Part shown: one piece after another, positions 22,623-29,975 of the stretch | How positions within the stretch are numbered: the stretch's first letter is position 1 | Layout: each line of letters starts with the position of its first letter | From: Muribaculum sp. | GTDB taxonomy: Bacteria; Bacillota; Clostridia; Lachnospirales; Lachnospiraceae | Assembly: GCA_023663505.1 (NCBI GenBank) | Contig: JAMPHH010000031.1 | Coordinates: 1-33,552 of the forward strand | Direction: 5' to 3' | DNA: 33,552 nucleotides | The notes under the pieces: model-generated | What the model was told of the DNA's origin: nothing | Seen by the model: only the letters and a program-made list of their open reading frames with translations | Database searches by the model: none | Translations under genes and position numbers: made by a program

Positions 22623-24047
22623 TTATTTCCAAAGCTCTCCCCATACCTCTTCGCAAAGACGAATACAGTAGTCTTTGGAAAAATTATCATCCTGTGAGAC
22701 AATGGCGTTGCGCGCCTCGAGCTCCTCCGAATACTCCGAAAGGGGATAGACAGTGACGCCGTCCACGCCGTCCTCCACATGGCAGACTAGAGCCTGCACG
22801 CCATAATCCGCAATGACAACATCTCCTTTTTCATCCAAAGCGAGGGTAATCTTCGCCATACCGCCCACCATACGGTTGGCGACGCCCTCTCCGGTGCCGG
22901 AGGTCCAGTTCACATAGTTTCCGAGGGAGTAGTACACCAGCATTTGATGTCCGGAATCCTCGTCCCGAACCCATTCAATGGGTTCGATTACATGGGGGTG
23001 GGTGCCAAGCACCAGATCCACACCGTTCTCCAGAAAGATATCTGTCCACTCCTCCTGCATTGAATCGGGGGTCAGTCGATATTCTGTGCCCCAATGGGGA
23101 CACACGATGGTAAAATCCGCCAGCTCCTCCGCCCGTTGAATATCCGCTGTCACCCTTTCCTTATCTAGCATATTTACTGCATAGGGCATATCCTCTGGGA
23201 GCGGAATGCCGTTAGTGCCATAGGTATAATTTAAAATAGCGACAGAAATGTCATTTTGTTTATAAATATAGATATCAGACTGGCTTTCCTCGCTGTCATT
23301 GATGCCAAGCACCGTGATCTGTGGATGGCTTTCCTGCCAGTAGGAGATGCAGTTTAGAATCCCTTTCCTGCCTTTGTCAAGGGCATGGTTGGTGGCGTGG
23401 CATATCACGTCAAAGCCCGCATCCGTCAAGGCGTCCCCCACCTCGAAGGGAGCGTTGAAGGCAGGATATCCGGAGATGCCGAGCTCCGCGCCGCCCAATA
23501 TGACCTCTTGGTTCACCAGAGCGAGGTCGGCTGCTTGTATGTAGTCCCTTGTGTTGGCAAAAATTGCATCAAACCGATAGCTGCCGTCCGTCTGCAGCGC
23601 ACTCTCCTCCACGGGGGTGTGCAGGAGAATGTCTCCAACCATCAGAAGGGTCAGCTCGCGGGGGGAGTCGGATATGGTGTTAGCTGCTGTATCACCTGTA
23701 CTCTCTGGCACAAGGGAGGGGAAGTTCATTTCGGTTTGTGATGTGCTATCACTGACTGTTTCTTTGTCGGCGGGGTGCTCCCATGCCTTAGACTTCGGAG
23801 CATTTTCGGAGTCTTTGATTTCTTCGCCGGTGGTGCGGTTCTCCGGTATAGACTGCGACGCGTTTTCTGTGCCTGCCATTTCTTCGCTGGTGGCATGATC
23901 CTCAGATATGGACTGCGGTGCATTTTCTGTGCCTGCCATTTTCTTGTCAGCGGAGGCACAGCCCGACAATATGCCGAGCAGCAGGAGGGCACAGACAATG
24001 TGAAGTATATTGATTTTCCTACTGATTCTTATTGTGATTCTATCCAC
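22623..24047 (-). CDS. CapA-like lipoprotein (metallophosphatase-fold)
   Basis: A 474-residue predicted lipoprotein: hydrophobic helix (about 14-28) with lipobox ILSGC and Cys30 as the lipidation site. A repeat-bearing acidic linker (37-96) leads to a CapA/PGA_cap domain (about 131-430): LLMVGDILLH (D139, H143), LALVNQEVILGG, HATNHALDKG, VCPHWGTEY and LVLGTHPHVIEP, ending near YYSLGNYV. CapA proteins take part in poly-gamma-glutamate or other surface-polymer handling; the exact activity here is unknown. The start is a GTG at 24047 with no well-spaced ribosome binding site (GAGGTG overlaps it), so initiation is uncertain. It sits apart from any capB/capC-like genes. Confidence 0.9.
   Translation of the reverse strand: MDRITIRISRKINILHIVCALLLLGILSGCASADKKMAGTENAPQSISEDHATSEEMAGTENASQSIPENRTTGEEIKDSENAPKSKAWEHPADKETVSDSTSQTEMNFPSLVPESTGDTAANTISDSPRELTLLMVGDILLHTPVEESALQTDGSYRFDAIFANTRDYIQAADLALVNQEVILGGAELGISGYPAFNAPFEVGDALTDAGFDVICHATNHALDKGRKGILNCISYWQESHPQITVLGINDSEESQSDIYIYKQNDISVAILNYTYGTNGIPLPEDMPYAVNMLDKERVTADIQRAEELADFTIVCPHWGTEYRLTPDSMQEEWTDIFLENGVDLVLGTHPHVIEPIEWVRDEDSGHQMLVYYSLGNYVNWTSGTGEGVANRMVGGMAKITLALDEKGDVVIADYGVQALVCHVEDGVDGVTVYPLSEYSEELEARNAIVSQDDNFSKDYCIRLCEEVWGELWK
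23760..23939 (-). repeat. In-frame 60-bp tandem repeat in the CapA-like linker
   Basis: Three 60-bp units encode 20-residue repeats at residues 37-56, 57-76 and 77-96, all carrying an ENAxxS core (MAGTENAPQSIS, MAGTENASQSIP, IKDSENAPKSKA). Units 1 and 2 are much closer at DNA level; unit 3 is diverged. It separates the lipid anchor from the catalytic domain. Confidence 0.92.
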
Positions 24048-24131
24048 CTCATACAGTTCTCCGTTCTATTTTGTATTGCGGCTGCTATGCCGTTATCTTA
24101 CTAAGACTCTAAATCTCCTTATTGTGTTATA

Positions 24132-24160
24132 TTAATACTGTTTTCATAAAGTTTGAACAA
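24132..24160 (-). promoter_or_regulatory. Candidate promoter of the CapA-like gene
   Basis: On the minus strand, TTGTTC (24160-24155) and TATTAA (24137-24132) are 17 bases apart, about 85 bases before the GTG start. The rest of the 24048-24330 gap is AT-rich with no gene visible. Confidence 0.4.
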
Positions 24161-24330
24161 TTGAAGCTATATGCAACAGGCATATACTCGATCCTAACTT
24201 AATATTATTTTTGCCTGATGCCACTTGCCGCATCTAAATTTTGTTTCATCTCTCTCAATCTACAAAATATGTATTTTTTGTGGATTGATTTTCGGGTAGG
24301 AAATTCTGATGATAATTCAACAGGTGCTTC

Positions 24331-24981
24331 TTAATAATTATCTTCCATATCTTTTGGACACACTGCCAAAATACAGGTATCATATTCTTTTAGGGTATCA
24401 TGCAGCATTTCTTTCTTCAGTATTTTCGTTCTTTCATCAAAAACAGAAAGAAACCTTGGGTTATGATAAATAACCGTAATGATATCATCTTCTCCACCTC
24501 TGCTCTTTATTATTTTGTCCACTACTTTTTGCAGAACTTCCTCTGAGAATGGATTGAAAAAGAAAAATACATTATAGTCCCCATATCTGTCAAAATCCAG
24601 TGCGTCGCACTGTAAGCATTCAATTTTGTCGCTGATTCCCAGAATCTCAAAATTCCGTTTCGCAGTCTGCGCCAGTTTCTCCTGAATCTCAATACCTGCT
24701 ATCTTTTGAAAAGGAAACTTGACCGCTTCTTTTAAGACAACGCCTTTGCCGCATCCCACATCCAAAATTCTCGCATCCTCAAAAGATAGTCTCTGAAAGA
24801 TCTCCCTGAGATGTTTTTCATTTGTTTTGCTGTATCCGTGATATCTGAAGCCGCTTTTCTTAGAAAGACTCTTATCTCTCATTGTAAAATCCAGTCCGCG
24901 CGGTTTCTCATAAAAAATATATTCTGCCAGAAACAACACATATCTCCTTAATCTGATAAAAGCACTCTTTGCCTTATTCAT
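24331..24981 (-). CDS. Class I SAM-dependent methyltransferase
   Basis: A 216-residue protein with a Rossmann methyltransferase core. Motif I is ILDVGCGKG (72-80), the acidic residue binding the ribose is in AGIEIQE (95-101), CDALDFD (125-131) follows, and motif IV is FFFNPF (140-145). The basic N-terminal region (about 1-30) with hydrophobic residues might associate with membranes. ATG 24981 is seven bases after GGAGG. Substrate cannot be told; the FNPF motif is seen in several small-molecule methyltransferases. It stands alone with its own ribosome site, downstream of no obvious partner. Confidence 0.85.
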   Translation of the reverse strand: MNKAKSAFIRLRRYVLFLAEYIFYEKPRGLDFTMRDKSLSKKSGFRYHGYSKTNEKHLREIFQRLSFEDARILDVGCGKGVVLKEAVKFPFQKIAGIEIQEKLAQTAKRNFEILGISDKIECLQCDALDFDRYGDYNVFFFFNPFSEEVLQKVVDKIIKSRGGEDDIITVIYHNPRFLSVFDERTKILKKEMLHDTLKEYDTCILAVCPKDMEDNY

Positions 24982-25474
24982 TCCATTACCTCCTGAATAC
25001 TCTCACAATCGCTTTTTCAAATTCCATATTCACCAGCATTAAGTATCGAGCTGCTCTCCACTCTTATGTAAATTCCCCACCGACACCAGCCGATGGGGAA
25101 TTTATACCCACTATACAATTTATATCCCACCTGTATAGCAAGTGGTATCATTTACGAACTGACTCATTTATACCTCATATCATCAGCAAGTGGCAAACAT
25201 TTACATTTAACCATAGTATATACGGATTACGAGAAATAATCAACATGTTTTTAATACGAATTAATTTCGCTGTACGCCTTTGTCCTCAATAAAGCTATAG
25301 CGTTTGCGTCCATTTTGGAAATTTATACTCATATCTGCCAATGTATCTAATTACCAGAATATACGAGGAATCAGGCATCATGGACATTATTGTATAAAAA
25401 AGAAAGTAACTATTTCGACATGTGAAGAAGAAATACTATATGATAGGTGGTTAAAACGCGGATAAACCCCATAA
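24982..25474. other. Gene-free gap with hairpin and diverged direct repeats
   Basis: No convincing gene. TAAATTCCCCA pairs with TGGGGAATTTA across about 14 bases near 25068-25105. CTATAC/GTATAG lies near 25111-25138. Two related blocks share AGCAAGTGG and a downstream TTTAC (25137-25155 and 25185-25204), about 48 bases apart. TTCGACA, a 0A-box match, occurs at 25414-25420. A plus-strand 107-residue frame here (24969-25292) is low-quality and rejected. Confidence 0.35.
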
Positions 25475-25503
25475 TTGAATAAAAAGTCATTTGATGATAC
25501 AAT
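25475..25503 (+). promoter_or_regulatory. Sigma-A-type promoter
   Basis: TTGAAT (25475-25480) and TACAAT (25498-25503) are exactly 17 bases apart. They lie 36 bases upstream of the start at 25540, with GGGAGG in the leader. Confidence 0.6.
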
Positions 25504-25539
25504 ACCACTAAATATTTACTGCTCATGGGAGGTATTTCA

Positions 25540-26454
25540 ATGGGAAAAATATATTACAGCAGACGCATAGAGGGCGTATCTGTTTCGGGTATCATCAATA
25601 ACGGCGGAAGTTATTTTTACACGAATCTCTCAGTGTATGGGGACGGCGTGGTTGACTGTTGGCATGCAGTGGATTTGAAGGGATTTCGCAAAGAGATAGA
25701 TAGAGGCTGGGTTGCTCCGCAAGTGCCCTGCAATAAAACTTTTAATGTCAGTGGGATAGGAATGTTTGAGGTTCAGGAAGCCAACTGGATCTATGATAAA
25801 GCCAGCTTTTATGAGCACATAGCGGATATTGTAAAGGAACTGAATCCCGAGCTGAAAAATCTTCATGAAATTCAGGAAAACGAGAGGATAAACGAAAGGT
25901 ATAGCTTTACCGCGGCTCCCGGCACTCCATACAGAAAAAAAGGAAAGTTTTTGCAGACAACCATAAGCGGCAGTCATCAGACAACGGTTTACCGCAAGGA
26001 CGGAAGGCTTTGTGTTACGGCGCTATCCGTCTATGAGGACAAGCGTTTTCGGATTGATGCGGAGGAGGACAGATTATTCAGCATGGAGGAAATCACGGAT
26101 ATGATTCGGGCGGATATCCTGTATGCCCGCCCGATTGAGGGGGAATGGCTGTATATTCCGGATTTGGGTGATGTTAAGGTACGCCCGATGACGGATCCAA
26201 TCGCAAAGGAGGAACGCATCAAGGAGATAGAGCAGTGGTGTGCGCGGACGGCGGGAGAGGAGGACTCCGCGAGCCGCTGCATCAGAGCTTACCATGATTA
26301 TTTGGAATGTCCTACGGAGGAGAGAAGGGAACGGTTAAAAAGGCTCTACTTAGAGGTGCCTGAGCATGAACGCGTCTATCTTGGCGATATGGACACCAAG
26401 GACGGTGACTATATTCGGATCATTTATCACCCCGAGAGAAAACGAGAGGTGTAA
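25540..26454 (+). CDS. Hypothetical protein, 304 aa
   Basis: ATG 25540 lies seven bases after GGGAGG (25527-25532); the ATG at 25525 overlaps that site and is rejected. The product has no signal peptide or membrane segment. An N-terminal part opens MGKIYYSRRIEGVSVSGI and includes FYTNLSVYGDGVVDCWHAVDL; a middle part starting SHQTTVYRKDGRLCVTALSVYED looks beta-rich; the C-terminal third is charged and helical. I do not recognise the family. The N-terminal block may be a domain seen in scattered bacterial proteins of unknown function. Monocistronic, own promoter, convergent with the next gene. Confidence 0.7.
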   Translation: MGKIYYSRRIEGVSVSGIINNGGSYFYTNLSVYGDGVVDCWHAVDLKGFRKEIDRGWVAPQVPCNKTFNVSGIGMFEVQEANWIYDKASFYEHIADIVKELNPELKNLHEIQENERINERYSFTAAPGTPYRKKGKFLQTTISGSHQTTVYRKDGRLCVTALSVYEDKRFRIDAEEDRLFSMEEITDMIRADILYARPIEGEWLYIPDLGDVKVRPMTDPIAKEERIKEIEQWCARTAGEEDSASRCIRAYHDYLECPTEERRERLKRLYLEVPEHERVYLGDMDTKDGDYIRIIYHPERKREV

Positions 26455-26562
26455 TGCCTGTCGCCACGGGAAACCACAGATTGACAAGACAGACTATTTG
26501 CAGAAAGCCTATGAATTTGGAAAAAATATATATTCCTGATTTGTCTTTTCCTTTTTTTCTAT

Positions 26563-26592
26563 GAAAAATCCCCAGACAAAATATCTGGGGAT
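26563..26592 (-). terminator. Terminator of the Rpn-like gene (minus strand)
   Basis: ATCCCCAGA (26568-26576) pairs with TCTGGGGAT (26584-26592). On the minus strand the stem is followed by a T-run (complement of 26563-26567), so it serves the gene at 26616; on the plus strand it may also slow transcripts from 25540. Confidence 0.75.
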
Positions 26593-26615
26593 CAGGACTT
26601 ATTTGACAAACCTGC

Positions 26616-27602
26616 TCAATTCGTTTCTGCCAAACGAAGCTGCTCCTGTAAACGTTGGATTTCTGCCTCGTATTTAGCTGCCTGTTTGGCGATCTCTACT
26701 TCATGCTCCTCCTTTTGTTTGGCAATCTCTACTTCATATTCCTCTTTTTGCTTGTTGATCTTCACTTCATATTCAGACTTCATTTCCCTGTATTCATCGC
26801 TGGGCAGTCTAATCAACCTTGCCGTCATTTTATCGACCTCCATTCGCAGTTCGCTGTGCTCCACAAATACCCGTTCAGCCGCATGGCGAATCAATTTTAG
26901 ATGATCGCGGTACTGCAGTTTCGTAAGATTGCCTGCGGATACCTCTTTTTCTAAAATCAATATAACCTCATTCAGATATTCTGTCAATTCTTTTTTAGTG
27001 AGTTTCTCAAGGTTTTTCTGCGTGCGGAAACGAAGCATTGTATATTGAAGAAACAGGGACAGATGCTTCTCGCTGATTTCTTCTAAGGAATAACTCTGGA
27101 TTTTGACGGTCGGAACCTGATAGATGTGTTCACTGTTGTCCTGAAACAATATACGGCATTGGAGGTGGTCGGGAATCGCACTGTTTTTCGCAGGATATAT
27201 TACTGCGGAATGTGGGAATCTCAGTATGATCTCACCCGTATTACCGTCCACGCTTTTCGCATGAGTAATCGCAAAATGCACATCATACGCGAACATTCGG
27301 ATTACCATTTCATGGTCATTTTCCATTTGGCATTCCAGATGATAGTAATCCGTGCCATCTACCACAAGCGCGATATCCATAAACGTGGAGTTGGGCGAAT
27401 TTTCCGTGTTTTCCCAAAAGGTAGAGGTCTCTGTCTTTAGCAGCGCAATGTGAGTTCCTCTGGGATAGTCTTTCCCATAAACTTCTTTGAAGAGCGGAAA
27501 AAGCTGCTCAGGCATAGTGTCAACAATTGCCTTTAAAATTTCGTCCCAAAGCTTATGACCATCATAAGCTGGGGGCTCTTTCATAAGTGTTTTTTCTGGC
27601 AT
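26616..27602 (-). CDS. Rpn/PD-(D/E)XK nuclease-like protein with coiled-coil tail
   Basis: A 328-residue protein. The N-terminal half has a PD-(D/E)XK-like core: D76 in FMDIALVVDG and the E90-C-Q92 pair in YYHLECQMEND, followed by RMFAYD, as in Rpn (recombination-promoting nuclease, transposase_31-like) proteins. A helical middle leads to a C-terminal coiled coil (about 270-325) built from 11-residue repeats. ATG 27602 is preceded by AAAGGA at eight bases. Members are common, often in many copies, in gut Clostridia. Nuclease activity and any mobility here are inferred. No terminal inverted repeats were seen around it. Confidence 0.75.
   Translation of the reverse strand: MPEKTLMKEPPAYDGHKLWDEILKAIVDTMPEQLFPLFKEVYGKDYPRGTHIALLKTETSTFWENTENSPNSTFMDIALVVDGTDYYHLECQMENDHEMVIRMFAYDVHFAITHAKSVDGNTGEIILRFPHSAVIYPAKNSAIPDHLQCRILFQDNSEHIYQVPTVKIQSYSLEEISEKHLSLFLQYTMLRFRTQKNLEKLTKKELTEYLNEVILILEKEVSAGNLTKLQYRDHLKLIRHAAERVFVEHSELRMEVDKMTARLIRLPSDEYREMKSEYEVKINKQKEEYEVEIAKQKEEHEVEIAKQAAKYEAEIQRLQEQLRLAETN
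26640..26771 (-). repeat. In-frame 33-bp tandem repeat in the coiled-coil tail
   Basis: Four 11-residue units at residues 278-321: YEVKINKQKEE, YEVEIAKQKEE, HEVEIAKQAAK, YEAEIQRLQEQ. The first three are near-identical at DNA level, showing recent duplication rather than only coiled-coil bias. Confidence 0.88.
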
Positions 27603-27810
27603 AAAATAATCCTTTCTCTTTTTTCTTTTGCTGCAACGGTTAAAACATTGCAGTCGCCAACGGGTTACTTGTAAACTAAGGATTGATAAGTATGGCGAAA
27701 CGCCGGAATATTATGACAGACTTGTCGTTACCGTATTGTTGTGGCTGCCATGAAAGCAGCCGCGAGTGTTTGTATGAGTTTAATATATCAGCTATCAGGG
27801 AAATTGTAAA
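27603..27810 (-). promoter_or_regulatory. Promoter and long structured leader of the Rpn-like gene
   Basis: On the minus strand TTTACA (27810-27805) and TATATT (27787-27782) are 17 bases apart, predicting a ~170-base 5' leader. The leader contains GGCTGC-N7-GCAGCC (27742-27760) and CTGCAA-N11-TTGCAG (27631-27653). A second possible promoter (TTTACA near 27675, TGCAAT 17 bases later) lies within it. No known riboswitch was recognised. The 27811-27972 stretch beyond holds only AT-rich sequence with a small TTGAAGTTCG duplication. Confidence 0.45.
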
Positions 27811-27972
27811 TATTTTTTTATTTGAAGTTCGTTGAAGTTCGTAAATGTAACCATTCAGTATTTAGATTCAAAAAAGTGCTGAATTATAGGTGCGAAGCAG
27901 ATATGTAAGGCTTGCAAATCATTCTACGGCTGCTGAAGTCTATTTGAGCGGATTAGACGAGTAGAAGGAAAA

Positions 27973-28052
27973 ATTAAGAATTCTTAATAAAATACTGAGA
28001 AGATATATGGTACAATAAGTCCATATTCATGGCAGGAAACGGCCGAATGGCC
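27973..28052 (+). promoter_or_regulatory. Palindrome, promoter dyad and leader motif copy 4
   Basis: ATTAAGAATTCTTAAT (27973-27988) is a perfect 16-bp palindrome in the place where a -35 would lie. ATATGG (28005-28010) and CCATAT (28021-28026) bracket TACAAT (28011-28016). Fourteen bases after the -10 comes GGCAGGAAACGG (28031-28042), then hairpin GGCC-GAAT-GGCC (28041-28052), four bases before ribosome site AAGGAGG. The hairpin is close enough to the ribosome site to affect initiation. Confidence 0.6.
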
Positions 28053-28066
28053 ATCAAGGAGGTAAC

Positions 28067-28534
28067 ATGAAAGGGGTTGTGTATTGCATCAGTGTTTGTA
28101 TCGTGCTATTTCTGGTTGGATGCGGCAGGGAAGATAATGTTGGAGATAATATAGAAAGTAATATGGAAGCGTGGATAGGTGAATATATTTTTTCTGAAGC
28201 CATTTCTGAAGAAGGGGCGGCACCGTTAGTGATGCAATATGATATAGCGATTTATATGGAGGATAACCAATTATATGCAGATGTTCAAATGGTGGGACAA
28301 ACCACCATGTTTTGCGCAAGGGCAGAGGTGGTAGGAAGTGACAAATGGGTCAGTTTGATATTTTTGGACTATCTACCGGAAAATATGCTTACTCAGGAGT
28401 CCTATAAAAACAGTGTATTAGTCAGTTTTAAAAATACTGAAGGAAATATATATACCTATTGGGGAAAGATGCAGCCGATGCTATATGAAAATATGGTGTC
28501 AGGTGAAATATATTTTATCAACAAACAAAAATAA
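28067..28534 (+). CDS. Small lipoprotein, 155 aa (DUF5991-like)
   Basis: ATG with AAGGAGG five bases upstream. The signal helix ends in lipobox FLVGC (Cys at about 19), so the protein should be lipid-anchored outside the membrane. The rest begins its domain at MEAWIGEYIFSEA and ends LYENMVSGEIYF, a pattern like DUF5991 proteins found near surface genes in Clostridia; this match is from memory. A calycin-like beta barrel is possible. First gene after the leader motif, so probably first of the AT-rich plus-strand run. Confidence 0.75.
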   Translation: MKGVVYCISVCIVLFLVGCGREDNVGDNIESNMEAWIGEYIFSEAISEEGAAPLVMQYDIAIYMEDNQLYADVQMVGQTTMFCARAEVVGSDKWVSLIFLDYLPENMLTQESYKNSVLVSFKNTEGNIYTYWGKMQPMLYENMVSGEIYFINKQK

Positions 28535-28560
28535 AGGATATAGCGATATTTGAAATATAA

Positions 28561-28593
28561 TGGGGATTGGGCAATATGGCAACCCCACGTTTT
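28561..28593 (+). terminator. Weak hairpin between lipoprotein genes
   Basis: TGGGGATTG (28561-28569) pairs with CAACCCCA (28580-28587) with one bulge, followed by CGTTTTA. It may attenuate rather than end transcription before the gene at 28621. Confidence 0.35.
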
Positions 28594-28620
28594 ATGAAGG
28601 GCTGACGAAGGGGGCAATCA

Positions 28621-29874
28621 ATGAAACATTTTGCAGGAGATAAGGTCAGGAGGATAACTATTGCCATAGTGTGTATTGGCATTCTATTGCTTGGGGGCTG
28701 TAAGGCGTCAGAAGTGGAGGAGTCTAAGGGGCAGGACGATACAAAGAAAAATGCACAGATAAAAGAAGCGGACGAAAAGGAAGAAACACAGGCAGCAGAA
28801 GTGGAGACAATCGAACCGGACATGAAGGATTCTGTTCTCATTTTTGAAGGCTTTGAGGATATGGATTATGCGCTGTTTCTGGAAACGAATGTCGGGTATG
28901 GAGTAACATTAGATTATTTTAAATATGGAATATACGGAGATTTTGTGAATACAGTGCGGGAAGGGGAGGAGGTCTATTTTCGGTTATGTAAGACAATGTT
29001 GGGTACAGAGATTTCGTGGAAGACCCATGAGGATTGGGCAGAAAGTATGGAAATACTACACATTCAAAATCTTTCTCCTGATTTACAGTGGATTGTTGCA
29101 AGGCGATATCTTACGGAAGCTTATTCGGGGGATTACAAGGACGAAATGGTTTATGGTGGAGACATCATTGCGGAAGTTGAAAGCTCCTGCAGTGTAGCGG
29201 ATACATATTTCTATTTAAAAAGAACAGAACAGGGTACTTATGAACCCGTGAGTGATACATTATTTGAAAAAAGGAAGGAATTAGTAGACGAATTGGGGGG
29301 ATACACTTATGCAAGGTATTTGAAAGATGCTACATGTTTAGACGAATGTGGAAAGTATTTGGCAATTGCAAGCCCTGATAGTCAAGGCATAGGGATATAT
29401 AGTACAGGGGACTGGGAGTTAAAACGGTATATCAGCATGGATAATGTTGATATGGAGTACCCGCTTGCAATATCACAGTTGGTGGGAAATGAAGACAGCG
29501 GGTGGTTGGTGTTTTCAAATGGCGGCTCAACATATCGGTTAGATTATCCGAACGGGAAAGCAGAAAAAATTGGAGAATTTATGTTTGACACAACGTATTC
29601 GCCAGACGGAAAATATCTGGCGTATTGCACAGGAAATATGGAATTTCACGAATTTTCTAAGATGTTAGATGGTGACGAACAAAAACTGGAAAAAATCGGC
29701 AAACTGTACGATGAATGGGACAAAATCCTTCCCGGTTGGTATATAAAAGACTTGGAGACAGGCAATACAACCTATATCCCGATAGCAACATGGGAATTAG
29801 ATGACAGTCCCCTTTATGGCGGAAGATGTGTTTGGATAGAGAAAGATAAGCTGTTGCAGATACTTGATTCGTGA
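28621..29874 (+). CDS. Lipoprotein with beta-propeller-like C-terminal part
   Basis: A 417-residue lipoprotein: hydrophobic helix (about 12-26) with lipobox LLGGC, then an acidic, charged linker (about 28-65). The middle part is unassigned. The C-terminal half has propeller-like blades, for example CLDECGKYLAIASPDSQGIGIYS and TTYSPDGKYLAYCTG, similar to TolB/WD40-type repeats. AGGGGG is seven bases before the ATG. Lies 86 bases after the first lipoprotein gene in the same direction. Likely a surface protein of unknown ligand. Confidence 0.75.
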   Translation: MKHFAGDKVRRITIAIVCIGILLLGGCKASEVEESKGQDDTKKNAQIKEADEKEETQAAEVETIEPDMKDSVLIFEGFEDMDYALFLETNVGYGVTLDYFKYGIYGDFVNTVREGEEVYFRLCKTMLGTEISWKTHEDWAESMEILHIQNLSPDLQWIVARRYLTEAYSGDYKDEMVYGGDIIAEVESSCSVADTYFYLKRTEQGTYEPVSDTLFEKRKELVDELGGYTYARYLKDATCLDECGKYLAIASPDSQGIGIYSTGDWELKRYISMDNVDMEYPLAISQLVGNEDSGWLVFSNGGSTYRLDYPNGKAEKIGEFMFDTTYSPDGKYLAYCTGNMEFHEFSKMLDGDEQKLEKIGKLYDEWDKILPGWYIKDLETGNTTYIPIATWELDDSPLYGGRCVWIEKDKLLQILDS

Positions 29875-29975
29875 GATTATGGATATTGCAATATATATGA
29901 CCGCAATGACTAAGAGATTTTTGGCAGTGAAGGCAGTATACAAAATGCTTAAGTGATATGGGGGACAAGCTTAGT

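Noticed and set aside
23385..23741. 118-residue plus-strand frame opposite the CapA-like gene
   Set aside because: Antisense to a well-defined conserved domain, without its own ribosome site.
23760..23939. CRISPR-like array because of regular 60-bp spacing
   Set aside because: Units are contiguous, in frame and coding, with no unique spacers; no CRISPR array was seen anywhere in the window.
24045..24052. Out-of-frame ATG overlapping the CapA-like start, encoding a seven-residue leader peptide
   Set aside because: Too short and without a clear ribosome site; noted only because the GTG start is poorly supported.
24969..25292. 107-residue plus-strand frame in the gap
   Set aside because: No ribosome site, low-complexity composition, and it spans hairpins and diverged repeats.
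27603..27781. Possible metabolite riboswitch upstream of the Rpn-like gene
   Set aside because: Hairpins are present but no conserved core of a known riboswitch class could be recognised.
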